Source of the DNA: Myxococcales bacterium | GTDB taxonomy: Bacteria > Myxococcota_A > Polyangia > Nannocystales > Nannocystaceae | Direction: 5' to 3' | NCBI GenBank assembly: GCA_020633295.1 | Contig: JACKDW010000004.1 | Coordinates: forward strand, 372,001-436,000 | DNA: 64,000 nucleotides | In this document: piece after piece, positions 49,329-59,550 of the stretch | Layout of the letters: each line of letters starts with the position of its first letter | Numbering within the stretch: position 1 is the first letter of the stretch | Translations under genes and position numbers: made by a program | Notes under the pieces: model-generated | What the model was told of the DNA's origin: nothing | The model's input: only the letters and a program-made list of their open reading frames with translations | Database searches by the model: none

Positions 49329-50351
49329 ATGCCCAAGTCGATCGTCGTCGTCGATCACGATCCCGCGTGGGCGCGGCAGTTCGCGCAGCTCCGCGCGGCG
49401 CTGGAGGCGACCCTCGGCGCGCTCGCGCTGGCGATCGAGCACGTCGGCAGCACCTCGGTGCCCGGGCTCGCGGCCAAGCCGATCCTCGACATCGACGTCG
49501 TCATCGAGGCGCCCGCGCGCCTGCCCGAGGTCATCACGCGGCTCGCGGCGCTCGGCTACGCGCACGAGGGCGAGCGCGGCGTCACGGGCCGGCACGCGTT
49601 CCGACCTGTCTCAAAGGACTCCATACCGGCGAGCTGGCCGCGCCATCACCTCTACGTGTGCCCCGCGGGCGGCCTGGAGCTCCGCCGCCACCTCGCGTTC
49701 CGCGACTGGCTGCGCGCCCACCCCGAGGGGCGCCGCCGCTACGCCGCGCGCAAGCGCGAGCTCGCGGCGCGACACACCCACGACATCGTCGCGTACTCCG
49801 ACGGCAAGCGCGGCGTGATCGAGGCCGCGCTCGTCGAGGCCACGGGCGTCGGCCTCTGCACCGCGCGCGCCGTCCTGCGCCCGTTCTCGCCCGATGACGC
49901 CCCCTACGCGCACCCGGTGTTCGCGGACCCCGAGGTCATGCGCTACGCCGCCGGCCCGCCTGACGCGGACCTCGCGACGACGGCCGCGCGCCTGGATCGC
50001 TACATCGCGCTGCAGCGCGCGCGCGGGTTCTCGAAGTGGGTCGCGTGGGACCGCGAGTCCGGCGAGTACCTCGGCGACGCCGGGCTGACGGTGCTCGCCG
50101 AGACCGGCGAGCTCGAGCTCGGCTACCGCCTCGCCCGCCGTCACTGGGGCCGCGGCCTGGCGACGGAGCTCGCGCGCGCCTGGCTGACGCGGGCGCTCGA
50201 CGAGCTGCAGCTCGGGCGCGTCATCGCGTTCGCCGATCCGGCGAACGCGGCGTCGGTGCGCGTCATGGAGAAGCTCGGCATGCGCCTCGATCGCCGCGAC
50301 CGCCTCGCCGGGATCGACTGCGTGGTGTACGAGGCGCGGCGCGAGTCGTAG
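49329..50351 (+). CDS. GrpB-like nucleotidyltransferase fused to GNAT acetyltransferase
   Basis: 340 residues. Residues 1-170 match the GrpB/UPF0157 family: IVVVDHDPAWARQFAQLRAA, IEHVGSTSVPGLAAKPILDI (GSTSVPGLxAKPxxDxxV is the hallmark), HHLYVCPAGG. Residues 175-340 are a RimJ-type GNAT: TARAVLRPFSPDDAPYAHPV, GELELGYRLARRHWGRGLAT (acetyl-CoA loop), ANAASVRVMEKLGM. Starts 13 bases after the radical SAM stop, so possibly co-transcribed. Codons 49606-49621 (CCT GTC TCA AAG GAC TCC ATA) are atypical and palindrome-like. Confidence 0.88.
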   Translation: MPKSIVVVDHDPAWARQFAQLRAALEATLGALALAIEHVGSTSVPGLAAKPILDIDVVIEAPARLPEVITRLAALGYAHEGERGVTGRHAFRPVSKDSIPASWPRHHLYVCPAGGLELRRHLAFRDWLRAHPEGRRRYAARKRELAARHTHDIVAYSDGKRGVIEAALVEATGVGLCTARAVLRPFSPDDAPYAHPVFADPEVMRYAAGPPDADLATTAARLDRYIALQRARGFSKWVAWDRESGEYLGDAGLTVLAETGELELGYRLARRHWGRGLATELARAWLTRALDELQLGRVIAFADPANAASVRVMEKLGMRLDRRDRLAGIDCVVYEARRES

Positions 50352-50390
50352 CGCCCCCGCGTGACCATCCTGCACCTCAGGCCATGTTGA

Positions 50391-50954
50391 TCACAGCGGC
50401 GGCAGTCGCGGCACGTCCCCCATGATCATGAGGCCGAACAGGACCGTGACGATCAGCGGCCCGATGTACCAGCGCGCGCTCGGGCGCGCCTGCATGGACC
50501 AGCGCGCGTACAGGCCCACGCCGACGACGGCCATGACGACCTCGAGGCCGAAGATGACGTACTCGTAGTCCCAGAGGCCGAGGCCGAGCTTGGGGAAGCC
50601 GCCGAGGTTGCCGGGCAGCAGCGGCATGTCCTGGTGGTGCACGAACAGATCGATGATCCAGTGCGAGAAGCACAGCCCCCCCAGGATCAGGCCGCTGCGG
50701 ACCGTCTTCCACGCGTAGCGACCGATCGCGTAGGCCCCGAGGCTGATCACGACGGCCCCCACGAGCGAGTGGGTATAGAGCGCGTTGAGGACGTCGTGCC
50801 CGTAGGGCCCCGGCTCGTAGCCCTCGACGCCGAGCGCGACGAGGGGCATGAACAGGAGGTCCATGAACTGCGGCGCCAGGAGCAGGACCCAGACGGGCAG
50901 CTTGGGGGCGAAGGGCTTGGTTCCCACGCCCATGGCGAAGTGACCGAGGAACAT
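50391..50954 (-). CDS. polytopic membrane protein with conserved His/Asp (YdjM-like)
   Basis: 187 residues, about five TM helices (VWVLLLAPQFMDLLFMPLV, LVGAVVISLGAYAIG, SGLILGGLCFSHWIIDLFVH). The motifs MFLGHFAMGVG, HDVLNALYTHSL and FSHWIIDLFVHHQDMP put His/Asp at membrane edges as in LexA-regulated YdjM-type putative metal-dependent hydrolases. Function is not established for that family. Convergent with the GrpB-GNAT gene. No other gene in 50955-51620 except the APH remnant. Confidence 0.7.
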   Translation of the reverse strand: MFLGHFAMGVGTKPFAPKLPVWVLLLAPQFMDLLFMPLVALGVEGYEPGPYGHDVLNALYTHSLVGAVVISLGAYAIGRYAWKTVRSGLILGGLCFSHWIIDLFVHHQDMPLLPGNLGGFPKLGLGLWDYEYVIFGLEVVMAVVGVGLYARWSMQARPSARWYIGPLIVTVLFGLMIMGDVPRLPPL

Positions 50955-51180
50955 GACACATGGTACAGAGGCAGCGCCTCGGCGGACCGAGGCCGCGCGC
51001 GCACGTCGAGCGCGACGTCGTCGACCGCGCGCCCTCTCGCGCGCAGCCGGGGCCGTACAACAACGTTCGCCGACCAGGTCCATGACGAAGCAAGCAAATG
51101 TGGACGTGCCGGGAGCGTCCCCGCGGGGTGGTGGCGATCCGCCGCTGTCGGAGCCCGTGCGCGCGCGCCACCGCGCGTGG

Positions 51181-51577
51181 ACGCGGCGCTCGGGTGGCGA
51201 GGCGAGCCCGGCGGCGTCACGCACAGGCTGACGCGCGGCGACGAGACGCGCTTCTGCCAGCAAGCTCGCGCGGACGCGCTGGGCTCGCGCGCACCTGCCT
51301 GTCCCGACGGTCCTCGAGCACCCCCGGCTGGCGGCTGACGCGGGGCCTGCCGGGCGAGGACGCGACCACGCCGGCGCGGTGCTGCTTCCCCAACGCGCTG
51401 CTGCAGGGCGAGGAGGTGGCGGGCTACGTGGATCTCGGCGAGCTCGGGGTCGCCTGGCGCGACCTCGCCGTAGCGAGCAGGAGCGTGACCTGGAACACGG
51501 GCCCCGGGCGCGAGGGGCTGTTTCTCGAGACCCACGGCGTCGCGCCGGACCCCGCGCGCCACATGCTCACGTCGTGA
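51181..51577 (+). pseudogene. remnant of an APH(3')-like aminoglycoside phosphotransferase
   Basis: Two pieces in different frames. The first (about 51181-51285) reads LGWRGEPGGVTHRLTRGDET RF, the N-lobe start of APH(3') enzymes. The second (51329-51577) reads LPGEDATTPARCCFPNALLQ, VAGYVDLGELGVAWRDLAVA, SVTWNTGPGREGLFLETHGV, the C-terminal half, where the HGDxCLPN catalytic motif has decayed to ARCCFPN while the DLG-like metal region survives. About 150 central residues are missing and the extreme C-terminus ends early. A dead, internally deleted gene. Confidence 0.75.
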
Positions 51578-51620
51578 CGCGACGTCGACCGGACGCGACG
51601 ACGACGTGTATCGTCCGGGC

Positions 51621-53333
51621 ATGACGCACGGCCTGGCGCGCGCCTCCTGCCTGTTCATGTTCGCCGCGCTCGCGGCCTGCGGCGGCGAAGCCGTGGACGA
51701 CACGGGCGACGTCGAGCAGACGACGATCGAGGCGGCCGAGACGCACCTCGTCGTCACGGTCGATGACATGGCGCCCGAGACAGGTCACCTGCTCGGCTGG
51801 AACATCGGCCGGGGCACCTGGTACGCGCCGGCCGACGACCCGCTGCATCCCCAGTGGCGGACCCCGGAGCTCGCGGCCGCAGTCGCGCGGCTCTCGGAGA
51901 TCCGGCCGGGCTACGGCGGCGCGCCCTACGTGCGCTTCAGCGGGCTGCAGATCGACGGGGTGCTCGGCGCCGACGGCTATCACTTCTGGCCGCTGGTCGA
52001 CCCCGCGCGCGACGTCGATGAAGACGACAACATGGCGCCCTTCGAGTACTTCGCGCTGATGGACGAGATCGGCGGCGACGCGCCGGCGCCCGTCGTGATG
52101 CTCAACTTCGGCTCAGGCACCGCGGCCGAGGCCGGCGACTACGTGACGCACCTCAACGGCGAGGACGCCGACGACCCGCTGGTCGCGGCCCGGCAGCACT
52201 GGGGCCGCGAGGCGCCCTACGACGTCGAGGTGTTCGAGCTCGGCAACGAGGTGCACGCGATCTGGAACACCGGCTATCGCGACGACGGCGCCTACGCCTA
52301 CGCGAACCCCGAGGCCGTGAACGGCGGCGACCCGCCCTGGTACGGACGACCCGCTGCGGACCCGGCCGACTACGCCGCGCGCGCGCTCGAGTACGTGAAC
52401 GCGGTGCGCTCGCGCAGCCCCGACGCGCGCCTGTGGGTCCCGCTCTCGATGGCGAGCATGGACGCCTGGGGCGACGGCCTCGAGCCGGCGCTCGCGGCCC
52501 TCGACCCGCTGCTGCGCGAGCCGGCCGTGGAGGGCGTGGTCATCCACCACTACCACGTCGACGACGCCGAGGCGCTGGGCCTCGAGGACGTCAACGACCC
52601 GCAGTTCATCGTCGCCGGCGCGGAGCTGTACCGGCCGGGCTTCGCCCGGCTGCGCGCGCTGCTCGAGGCGATCGAGCGCCCGACGCCGCTGCAGATCGTG
52701 GTCAGCGAGTACCACGTGGCGGGCTTCTTCGCGGGCGACCGCTTCGAACGCGGCGAGCAGGCGATCGTCGGCCTCGGCGTCGCCGACATGATGATGCTGT
52801 ACGCGCAGGAGGGCGTCGCGCACGCGTGCCAGCACCTCGCGCTCAACTTCGACGCCTCGGGCGAGCTGCTCTTTGAGACATGGTACAACCCGCTGCGCGT
52901 CGACGGCGAGTGCGGCGTGTTCGAGGCGCCGACGTACCAGGTCAACGCGCTGATCGGGCCGCGGCTGTACGGGCGGATGGCCGCGCTCTCCGCCGAGCAG
53001 GAGGCCCGCGCGAGCACGCCGGTCGGCGCCGAGACCCTGGAGTACCCGGTGATCAACGCGGTCGCCTTCGTCGGCGAGTCCGAGCTCTTCGGCTCCGTGC
53101 TGCTGCTCAACCGCGACCTGGAGGCCGCGCGCGAGCTGACGATCGACCTGCCGCCCGGCGCGACGGTGGCCGGCGTCGACGCCTTCGCGCCCGATCGCTG
53201 GGATCGCCCGACCTCCGAGGGGCCGATCCCCCGCAGCGCGCTCGAGTGGACGCAGTCGGTGGATCGCGTCGCGCTGACCCTGCCGCCGCACTCGCTCGCG
53301 GCGCTCGTCTGGGATCGCGAGCCCGCGGAGTGA
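51621..53333 (+). CDS. lipoprotein glycoside hydrolase, clan A (arabinofuranosidase-like)
   Basis: 570 residues; MTHGLARASCLFMFAALAAC is a lipoprotein signal. A TIM-barrel glycosidase follows: VFELGNEVHAIWN has the NE pair with the acid/base Glu, and LQIVVSEYHVAGFF has the nucleophile Glu on the following strand, spacing typical of GH51/GH39-type clan A enzymes. C-terminal beta-sandwich (VLLLNRDLEAARELTIDLPP, SLAALVWDREPAE) fits an arabinofuranosidase tail. Substrate not certain. Palindrome-like sites at 51766 (ATGGCG-CCCG-AGACAG) and 52866 (CTGCTC-TTTG-AGACAT). Confidence 0.78.
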   Translation: MTHGLARASCLFMFAALAACGGEAVDDTGDVEQTTIEAAETHLVVTVDDMAPETGHLLGWNIGRGTWYAPADDPLHPQWRTPELAAAVARLSEIRPGYGGAPYVRFSGLQIDGVLGADGYHFWPLVDPARDVDEDDNMAPFEYFALMDEIGGDAPAPVVMLNFGSGTAAEAGDYVTHLNGEDADDPLVAARQHWGREAPYDVEVFELGNEVHAIWNTGYRDDGAYAYANPEAVNGGDPPWYGRPAADPADYAARALEYVNAVRSRSPDARLWVPLSMASMDAWGDGLEPALAALDPLLREPAVEGVVIHHYHVDDAEALGLEDVNDPQFIVAGAELYRPGFARLRALLEAIERPTPLQIVVSEYHVAGFFAGDRFERGEQAIVGLGVADMMMLYAQEGVAHACQHLALNFDASGELLFETWYNPLRVDGECGVFEAPTYQVNALIGPRLYGRMAALSAEQEARASTPVGAETLEYPVINAVAFVGESELFGSVLLLNRDLEAARELTIDLPPGATVAGVDAFAPDRWDRPTSEGPIPRSALEWTQSVDRVALTLPPHSLAALVWDREPAE

Positions 53334-53387
53334 CGGGCGACGGTGACGATTGACAGCGCGCGCGCACCCGCCCGAGACTGACGCGCG

Positions 53388-54077
53388 ATGGAACCGAGCC
53401 AGCGCCTCCCCAGGGTGCCCGTGCGCGACGGCTACGATCGCTGGGCCCCGCACTACGACGACTACGACAACGCCGTGATCGCGCTCGAGCAGCCGGTCGT
53501 GACGCGGCTCATCGGCGACGCGCCCGGGCGCGTCGCCGACATCGGCTGCGGCACAGGACGTCACGCGCTGCCGCTCGCGGCCCGGGGCGCGCGCGTGACC
53601 GGCGTCGACTTCTCGACCGGGATGCTCGCCGCGCTGCGGCGCAAGCGACCGCCGGCGACGCTGACGCTGATCGAGCACGACCTGCGGACCGGGCTCCCGC
53701 TCGCGACGGGCGCCTTCGACACGGTGCTGTGCTCACTCGTGCTCGAGCACATCACGGCGCTCGGCGACGTGCTCGGCGAGTTCGTCCGCGTCCTGCGGCC
53801 CGGCGGTCGCGTCGTGCTCGCCGACCTCCACCCGGAGATGTTCCGCCGGGGCCTGCACGCGCGCTTCCGCGTCGAGGGCGACGAGGAGAAGATCCAGATC
53901 GAGGGGGTCGACCACACGATCTCGGACTACGTGATGGCGATCGTCGGCGCGGGCCTCGTGATCGAGGCCATGGAGGAGCACCGCATGGACGAGGTGACCG
54001 CCGCGCGCTCCCCGAGCGCGCGCAAGTACATCGGCGAGCCGATGCTGCTGTGCTTCGCGCTGCGCGCCCCGGCCTGA
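53388..54077 (+). CDS. class I SAM-dependent methyltransferase
   Basis: 229 residues. YDRWAPHYDDYDNAVIALEQ is the usual N-terminal helix; VADIGCGTGRHALPLAARGA is motif I; VTGVDFSTGML motif II; FDTVLCSLVLEHI motif post-I/II; LRPGGRVVLADLHP motif III, as in UbiE/BioC-type enzymes. Substrate unknown. Codons at the GCGTGRH motif (GGC ACA GGA CGT CAC) are atypical. Confidence 0.88.
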   Translation: MEPSQRLPRVPVRDGYDRWAPHYDDYDNAVIALEQPVVTRLIGDAPGRVADIGCGTGRHALPLAARGARVTGVDFSTGMLAALRRKRPPATLTLIEHDLRTGLPLATGAFDTVLCSLVLEHITALGDVLGEFVRVLRPGGRVVLADLHPEMFRRGLHARFRVEGDEEKIQIEGVDHTISDYVMAIVGAGLVIEAMEEHRMDEVTAARSPSARKYIGEPMLLCFALRAPA

Positions 54078-54104
54078 GGCGCGCGGGTTTGCTATGGTCT
54101 CGAC

Positions 54105-55024
54105 GTGCAGCAAGGACGCCGCGACCTCCTGCGCGCCGCGCTCGCGGCCGCGCCCGCGCTCGCGCTCGCGGCCTGCGGCGGGCGCCCCGGCGAGGGCGCG
54201 ACGCGGCGGGTCGACGGGCCCGCGGGCGGCTTCCCCTGAAGCGACATGCCCGCTTCGCCACGTCGCTGAAGGTCGACGGCCCGAGCCCGTCGGCGTGGGA
54301 GGAGCGCGCGCCGCCCGAGGGCGTCACGGCGCTGCGCTACCCCTCGGGCGCGCTCGAGCTCAAGGCCTGGTACGCGCCGCCGCCGGACGGCGCGCCCGCG
54401 CCCGCGCTCGTCTTCTTCCACAACGACTTCGTGTTTCGCCCGGCGGCCTTCGCCGCGACCCGGCCGTTTCGCGACGCCGGCTTCGCCGTGATGACGCCGA
54501 CGCTGCGGGGCGAGAACGGCAACCCGGGGCGCTTCGAGCTGCTGCGCGGCGAGCTCGACGACGCGCGCGCGGCCGCGCGCTGGCTGGCCGCGCGCCCCGA
54601 GGTCGACGGCGCGCGCGTGTACGCCTTCGGCCACTCCATCGGCGGCGGCGTGGCGGCCATGCTCTCGCTGTTCGACGACGTCACGCTGGCGCGCACGGGC
54701 AGCTGCGGCGGGCTGTACGTCCCGGAGACCTTCGCGCGCTGGGCCGAGTCGCGTTCGAACCGCCGGCTGATCCGCTTCGATCCGCAGGACCGCCGCGAGC
54801 GCGAGATGCGGGTGCTCGGCCCCCACGTCGCGGACATGGTCCACGAGCACGTCGCGTACATCGGCGACGAGGATCCGTGGTTCATCGAGAACGCCGCGGC
54901 GATCCAGGCGCGGGCGCAGGCCGTGGGCGCGCCGCTGACGATCGAGCGCGTGCCCGGGGATCACATGAGCTCGCTGGCGCCGGCGCTCGAGGGCTTCCTG
55001 CAGCGCGCGCGCGCGGACGCGTGA
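54105..55024 (+). pseudogene. lipoprotein alpha/beta hydrolase with a one-base frame break after the signal
   Basis: GTG 54105 starts MQQGRRDLLRAALAAAPALA LALAAC, a signal with RR and a lipobox, and stops at TGA 54237 after GGFP. The hydrolase body begins two bases off (LKRHARFATSLKVDG) and continues to 55024: PALVFFHNDFVFRP, FGHSIGGGVAAML (nucleophile elbow G-H-S-I-G), DDVTLARTG, GDEDPWFIENAAA (acid loop) and GDHMSS with the catalytic His. One extra C in the CCCC run 54233-54236 would join signal and body exactly. Dienelactone-hydrolase-like; substrate unknown. Confidence 0.75.
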
Positions 55025-55031
55025 GGCCCCC

Positions 55032-58000
55032 TCACCGCCGCGCGCCGGCGAGGTAGGGGTAGAGCGCCGGCAGGATGATCAGCGTCAGCAGCGTCGACGA
55101 GACCAGGCCGCCGACGACGACCGTGGCGAGCGGGCGCTGGACCTCCGCGCCGGTGCCGGTGGCGAGCATCATGGGCACGAAGCCCAGCGCGGCGACGAGC
55201 GCGGTCATCAGCACGGGCCGCATGCGCGCGCGCGCGGCCGCGATCGCGGCGCGGCGCGGCGCCATGCCGCCGGCGACCAGCTCGGTGACGCGCGAGACGA
55301 GCACGACGCCGTTGAGCACGGCGATGCCGCTGAGCGCGATGAAGCCGATCGCGGCCGAGAGCGAGAGCGGGTAGCCGCGCACGTACAGCGCGAGCACGCC
55401 GCCGACGCACGCGAAGGGCACGTGCGTGACGACGATGAGCGCGGGCCGGAGGCGCCCGAAGGCCGCGACGAGCAGCGCGAGGATCCCGACGAGCACCACG
55501 GGGATGACGTAGAGGAGCCGCTTGCGCGCGGCCGCGAGCGACTCGTACTGCCCGCCCCACTCGAGGCGCACGCCGGGCGGGATCGGCACCGCGCGCGGGA
55601 GCTCGCGCTGGAGCGCGCGCACGACGTCGCCGAGCGCCGCGCCGCGGATGTTGAAGCCGACGACGACGCGCCGCTGGGCGTCGTCGTGGTTGACGAGGCT
55701 CGCCGCGCGCGTCGACTCGATCGTCGCCAGGTGCTCGAGCTCGATGAGCCCGCCGTCGGCCATCGGCACCGCGACCGCGGCGAGCTGGCTCGCCGCCGGC
55801 GGCTCGCCGAGGCGCACGCGCAGCGGCAGGCGCAGCGGCCCGTCGTAGGTGTAGCCGACGACGATCCCGGTGCGCAGCGCCTGGACCACGCGCAGCACGT
55901 CGGTCGCGGACATCCCGTGACGCGCGGCCGCGAGCGCGCGCGGCCGCACCTCGAGCAGCGCGACGTCGGGCGGCGTCATCACGCGGACGTCGACCGCGCC
56001 GGGCTGCTCGCGGATGACCTCGGCGAGTTCCTCCGCGAGCGCCCGCGCGGCGCCGAGGTCGTCGCCGTACAGGCTCAGCGAGACGTCGGTCACGGCCCCG
56101 CCGAGCAGCTCGTTGAAGCGCATCTGGATCGGCTGCGTGAACACGAGGCCGACGTCCGGCTCGCGCTCGGCGAGCGCGGCCGCGAGCTCGCCCACGAGCG
56201 CGTCGCGGTCGAGCCCGGGCCGCCACTCGCGACGCGGCGCGAGCTCGACGAAGACGTCGGCCTGCTCGATCCCCATGATGTCCGTCGCGACCGCGGGCGA
56301 GCCGATCCGCGCCACGACGTCGCGGACCTCGGGGGCCGCGTCGAGCAGCGCGCGCTCCAGCGCGCCGGCGTCGCGCACCGCCGCCTCGAGCGAGATGTCG
56401 GGGGCGCGCTCGACCTGGATGACGAGGTCGCCCTCGTCGAGCTGCGGCACGAAGCTCGCGCTCGTCTGACTAAAAGCCATATTCCACCGGCGAGCGCCGC
56501 GGCGCCGAAGCAGCGCGACCGCGGCGGGCGAGCGCACCGCGGCCGCGAGCGCGCCGGCCGGTACAGCCGCGCCGCCGCGCGCACGAGCCACGGCTCGCGC
56601 GCCGGCAGGTCGCGCGCGCGCAGCGTGACCGCGGCGGCCGCCAGGACGAAGGTCAGCGCGAGCAGCAGCGCGCCGAGCAGCGCCATCGTCACCGCCGCCG
56701 CCATGGGCCGGAACATCTTCCCGTCGACGCCCGTCAGCGTCAGGATCGGCACGTACACGAGCAGGATCACGAGCACCGAGAAGAACACCGGGCGCGCGAC
56801 GCCGCGGGTCAGCGCCGAGACCCGCGTCGGCGTCAGCGCGCGCCCGACCGCGCCGCAGAAGATCGCCTCGACCATGACGACGGCGCCGTCGACCAGGAGG
56901 CCGAAGTCGATCGCGCCCAGGCTCATCAGGTTGCCCGGCACGCCGAGCAGCGCCATCCCGGCGAGCGCGAACAGCATCGAGAGCGGGATCACGAGCGCGA
57001 CCAGCAGCCCGGCGCGCAGGCTCCCGAGCATCGCGAGCAGCACCAGGATCACGAGCGCGCCGCCCTCGAGCAGGTTCTTGGCGACGGTCGAGAGCGTCGC
57101 GCGGACGAGCTTGGATCGATCGTAGACGACGCGCACCTCCACGTCGTCGGGCAGCGCCGCGCGCACGTCCTCCATCCGCGCGCTCACGCCCCGCATGACC
57201 TCGAGCGCGTTGGCGCCGCGGAGCATCTGCGCCATCGCGTAGACGGTCTCCCCCTGGCCGCCCGAGGTCGCGGCGCCGATCCGCGGCAGCGTCCCCCAGC
57301 GGACCGTGGCGACGTCGGAGATCCGCAGCGCCGCTGACTCGCCCGCGGCCGGGCGGACGAGCGCGCCGCCGAGCTCCGCCGGCGTGCGCGGGCGCGCCAC
57401 GCCGCGCAGCAGCGCCTGCCCGCGCCCGTCCGCGAGGCTCGAGCCTGCGGCCGCGCCGTCGCCGCGCGGACGGCCGCCGAGAGCTCGCCCAGGCTCACGC
57501 CCCAGCGCGCCATCGCGGCCGGCCGCCCGATGACGTCGAGCGCGCGCCGCTCCCCGCCCCACGTGTTGACCTCGACGACGCCGTCGACGGCGCGCAGCAG
57601 CGGGACCACGCGCAGCTCGACGAGCTCGAGCAGCTCGGCGGGCGTCCGCCACGGCGAGCGGACCGTGAAGTGGAAGATCTCGCCGAGGCCGCCGGACGGC
57701 GGGCCGAGCTCGGGCGCCTCGACCTCGCGGGGCAGATCACCGGCCGCGATGGACACCCGCTCCTGGACGAGCTGGCGCGCGCGGAAGCTGTCGACGTCGT
57801 CGGCGAAGACCGCCGTGATCGACGAGATGCCGTAGCGCGACACGCTGCGCTGCGCGAGCATCCCCGGGAGCCCGCCGAGCGAGATCTCGAGCGGCCGCGT
57901 CACCATCCGCTCGACCTCCTCCGGCGTCAGCCCGGGGGCGCGCGTGAGCACGAGCACCTGGTTCGTCGTCACGTCGGGGAGCGCGTCGAGCCGCAGCCGC

Positions 58001-58091
58001 AGGCACAGCGCCGCGGCGACGAGCGCCGCGATCAGGGTGAGCACCAGGACGGCGTGGCGTCGGCGCACGGACCAGCCGACGAGCGCCTCGA

Positions 58092-58095
<4 letters not shown>
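55032..58095 (-). pseudogene. CzcA/CusA-type heavy-metal RND transporter gene with several frame breaks
   Basis: GTG 58095 overlaps the adaptor stop by four bases. Conserved pieces appear in order but in different frames: RLDALPDVTTNQVLVLT and PEEVERMVTRPLE (frame one), GNLMSLGAIDFGLLVDGAVV with the TM4 Asp (frame two, below about 57460), FVPQLDEGDLVIQVERAPD, MGIEQADVFVELAP and a C-terminal half with FACVGGVLALYVRGYPLSLS, GIAVLNGVVLVSRV (frame three, below about 56470). The TM segment GAAALAGGIWLLV near 56500 is back in frame two. At least four shifts are needed, most consistent with one missing base each. In an intact state it would export Cu/Ag/Zn/Co-type cations by proton antiport. Many breaks with well-kept motifs suggest assembly error as much as decay. 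Confidence 0.8.
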
Positions 58096-59192
<1,097 letters not shown>

Positions 59193-59503
59193 GCTCGCAG
59201 CGTGGCACGGGCGCGCGCGCGGAACTTGAGCCTCGCCTGAGAGGCCTCTCAGAAACGGCGCTCGTCGGCAGTCGCGACGCGCCAGGCGAGCGCGCGAGAC
59301 CTCGCGGTGTATCCACGCGCGCCGTCGCGACGCGCTCGCTCACGCCGACGCGGCTGCACCCGCGCCCATGGCCGGAGCTGACGTCGCGTCGATCGCCCGG
59401 CTCCGCCGGCGAGCGCGCGAGCGCGCGTGGCGGTCGTGCCCGGCGGCCGCGGCGATCGAGCACACGGGCCCGTGTACCGGGGGACCAACGGCGCCTGCGC
59501 GCG

Positions 59504-59524
59504 CAGACCTGGTCGTAAGGTCTG
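59504..59524. promoter_or_regulatory. 21-bp dyad about 310 bases before the efflux operon
   Basis: CAGACCT, seven bases, AGGTCTG: a perfect 7-base inverted repeat. A near copy lies at 61241-61261 before the outer-membrane barrel gene. The surrounding gap 59193-59550 shows no gene. Confidence 0.5.
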
Positions 59525-59550
59525 GAAGGGGCCGGGCTCGCGCGCCCCCG

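Noticed and set aside
50951..50969. ACATGACACATGGTACAG at the start of the YdjM-like gene as a copy of the dispersed palindrome
   Set aside because: Only one arm fits; too weak to count.
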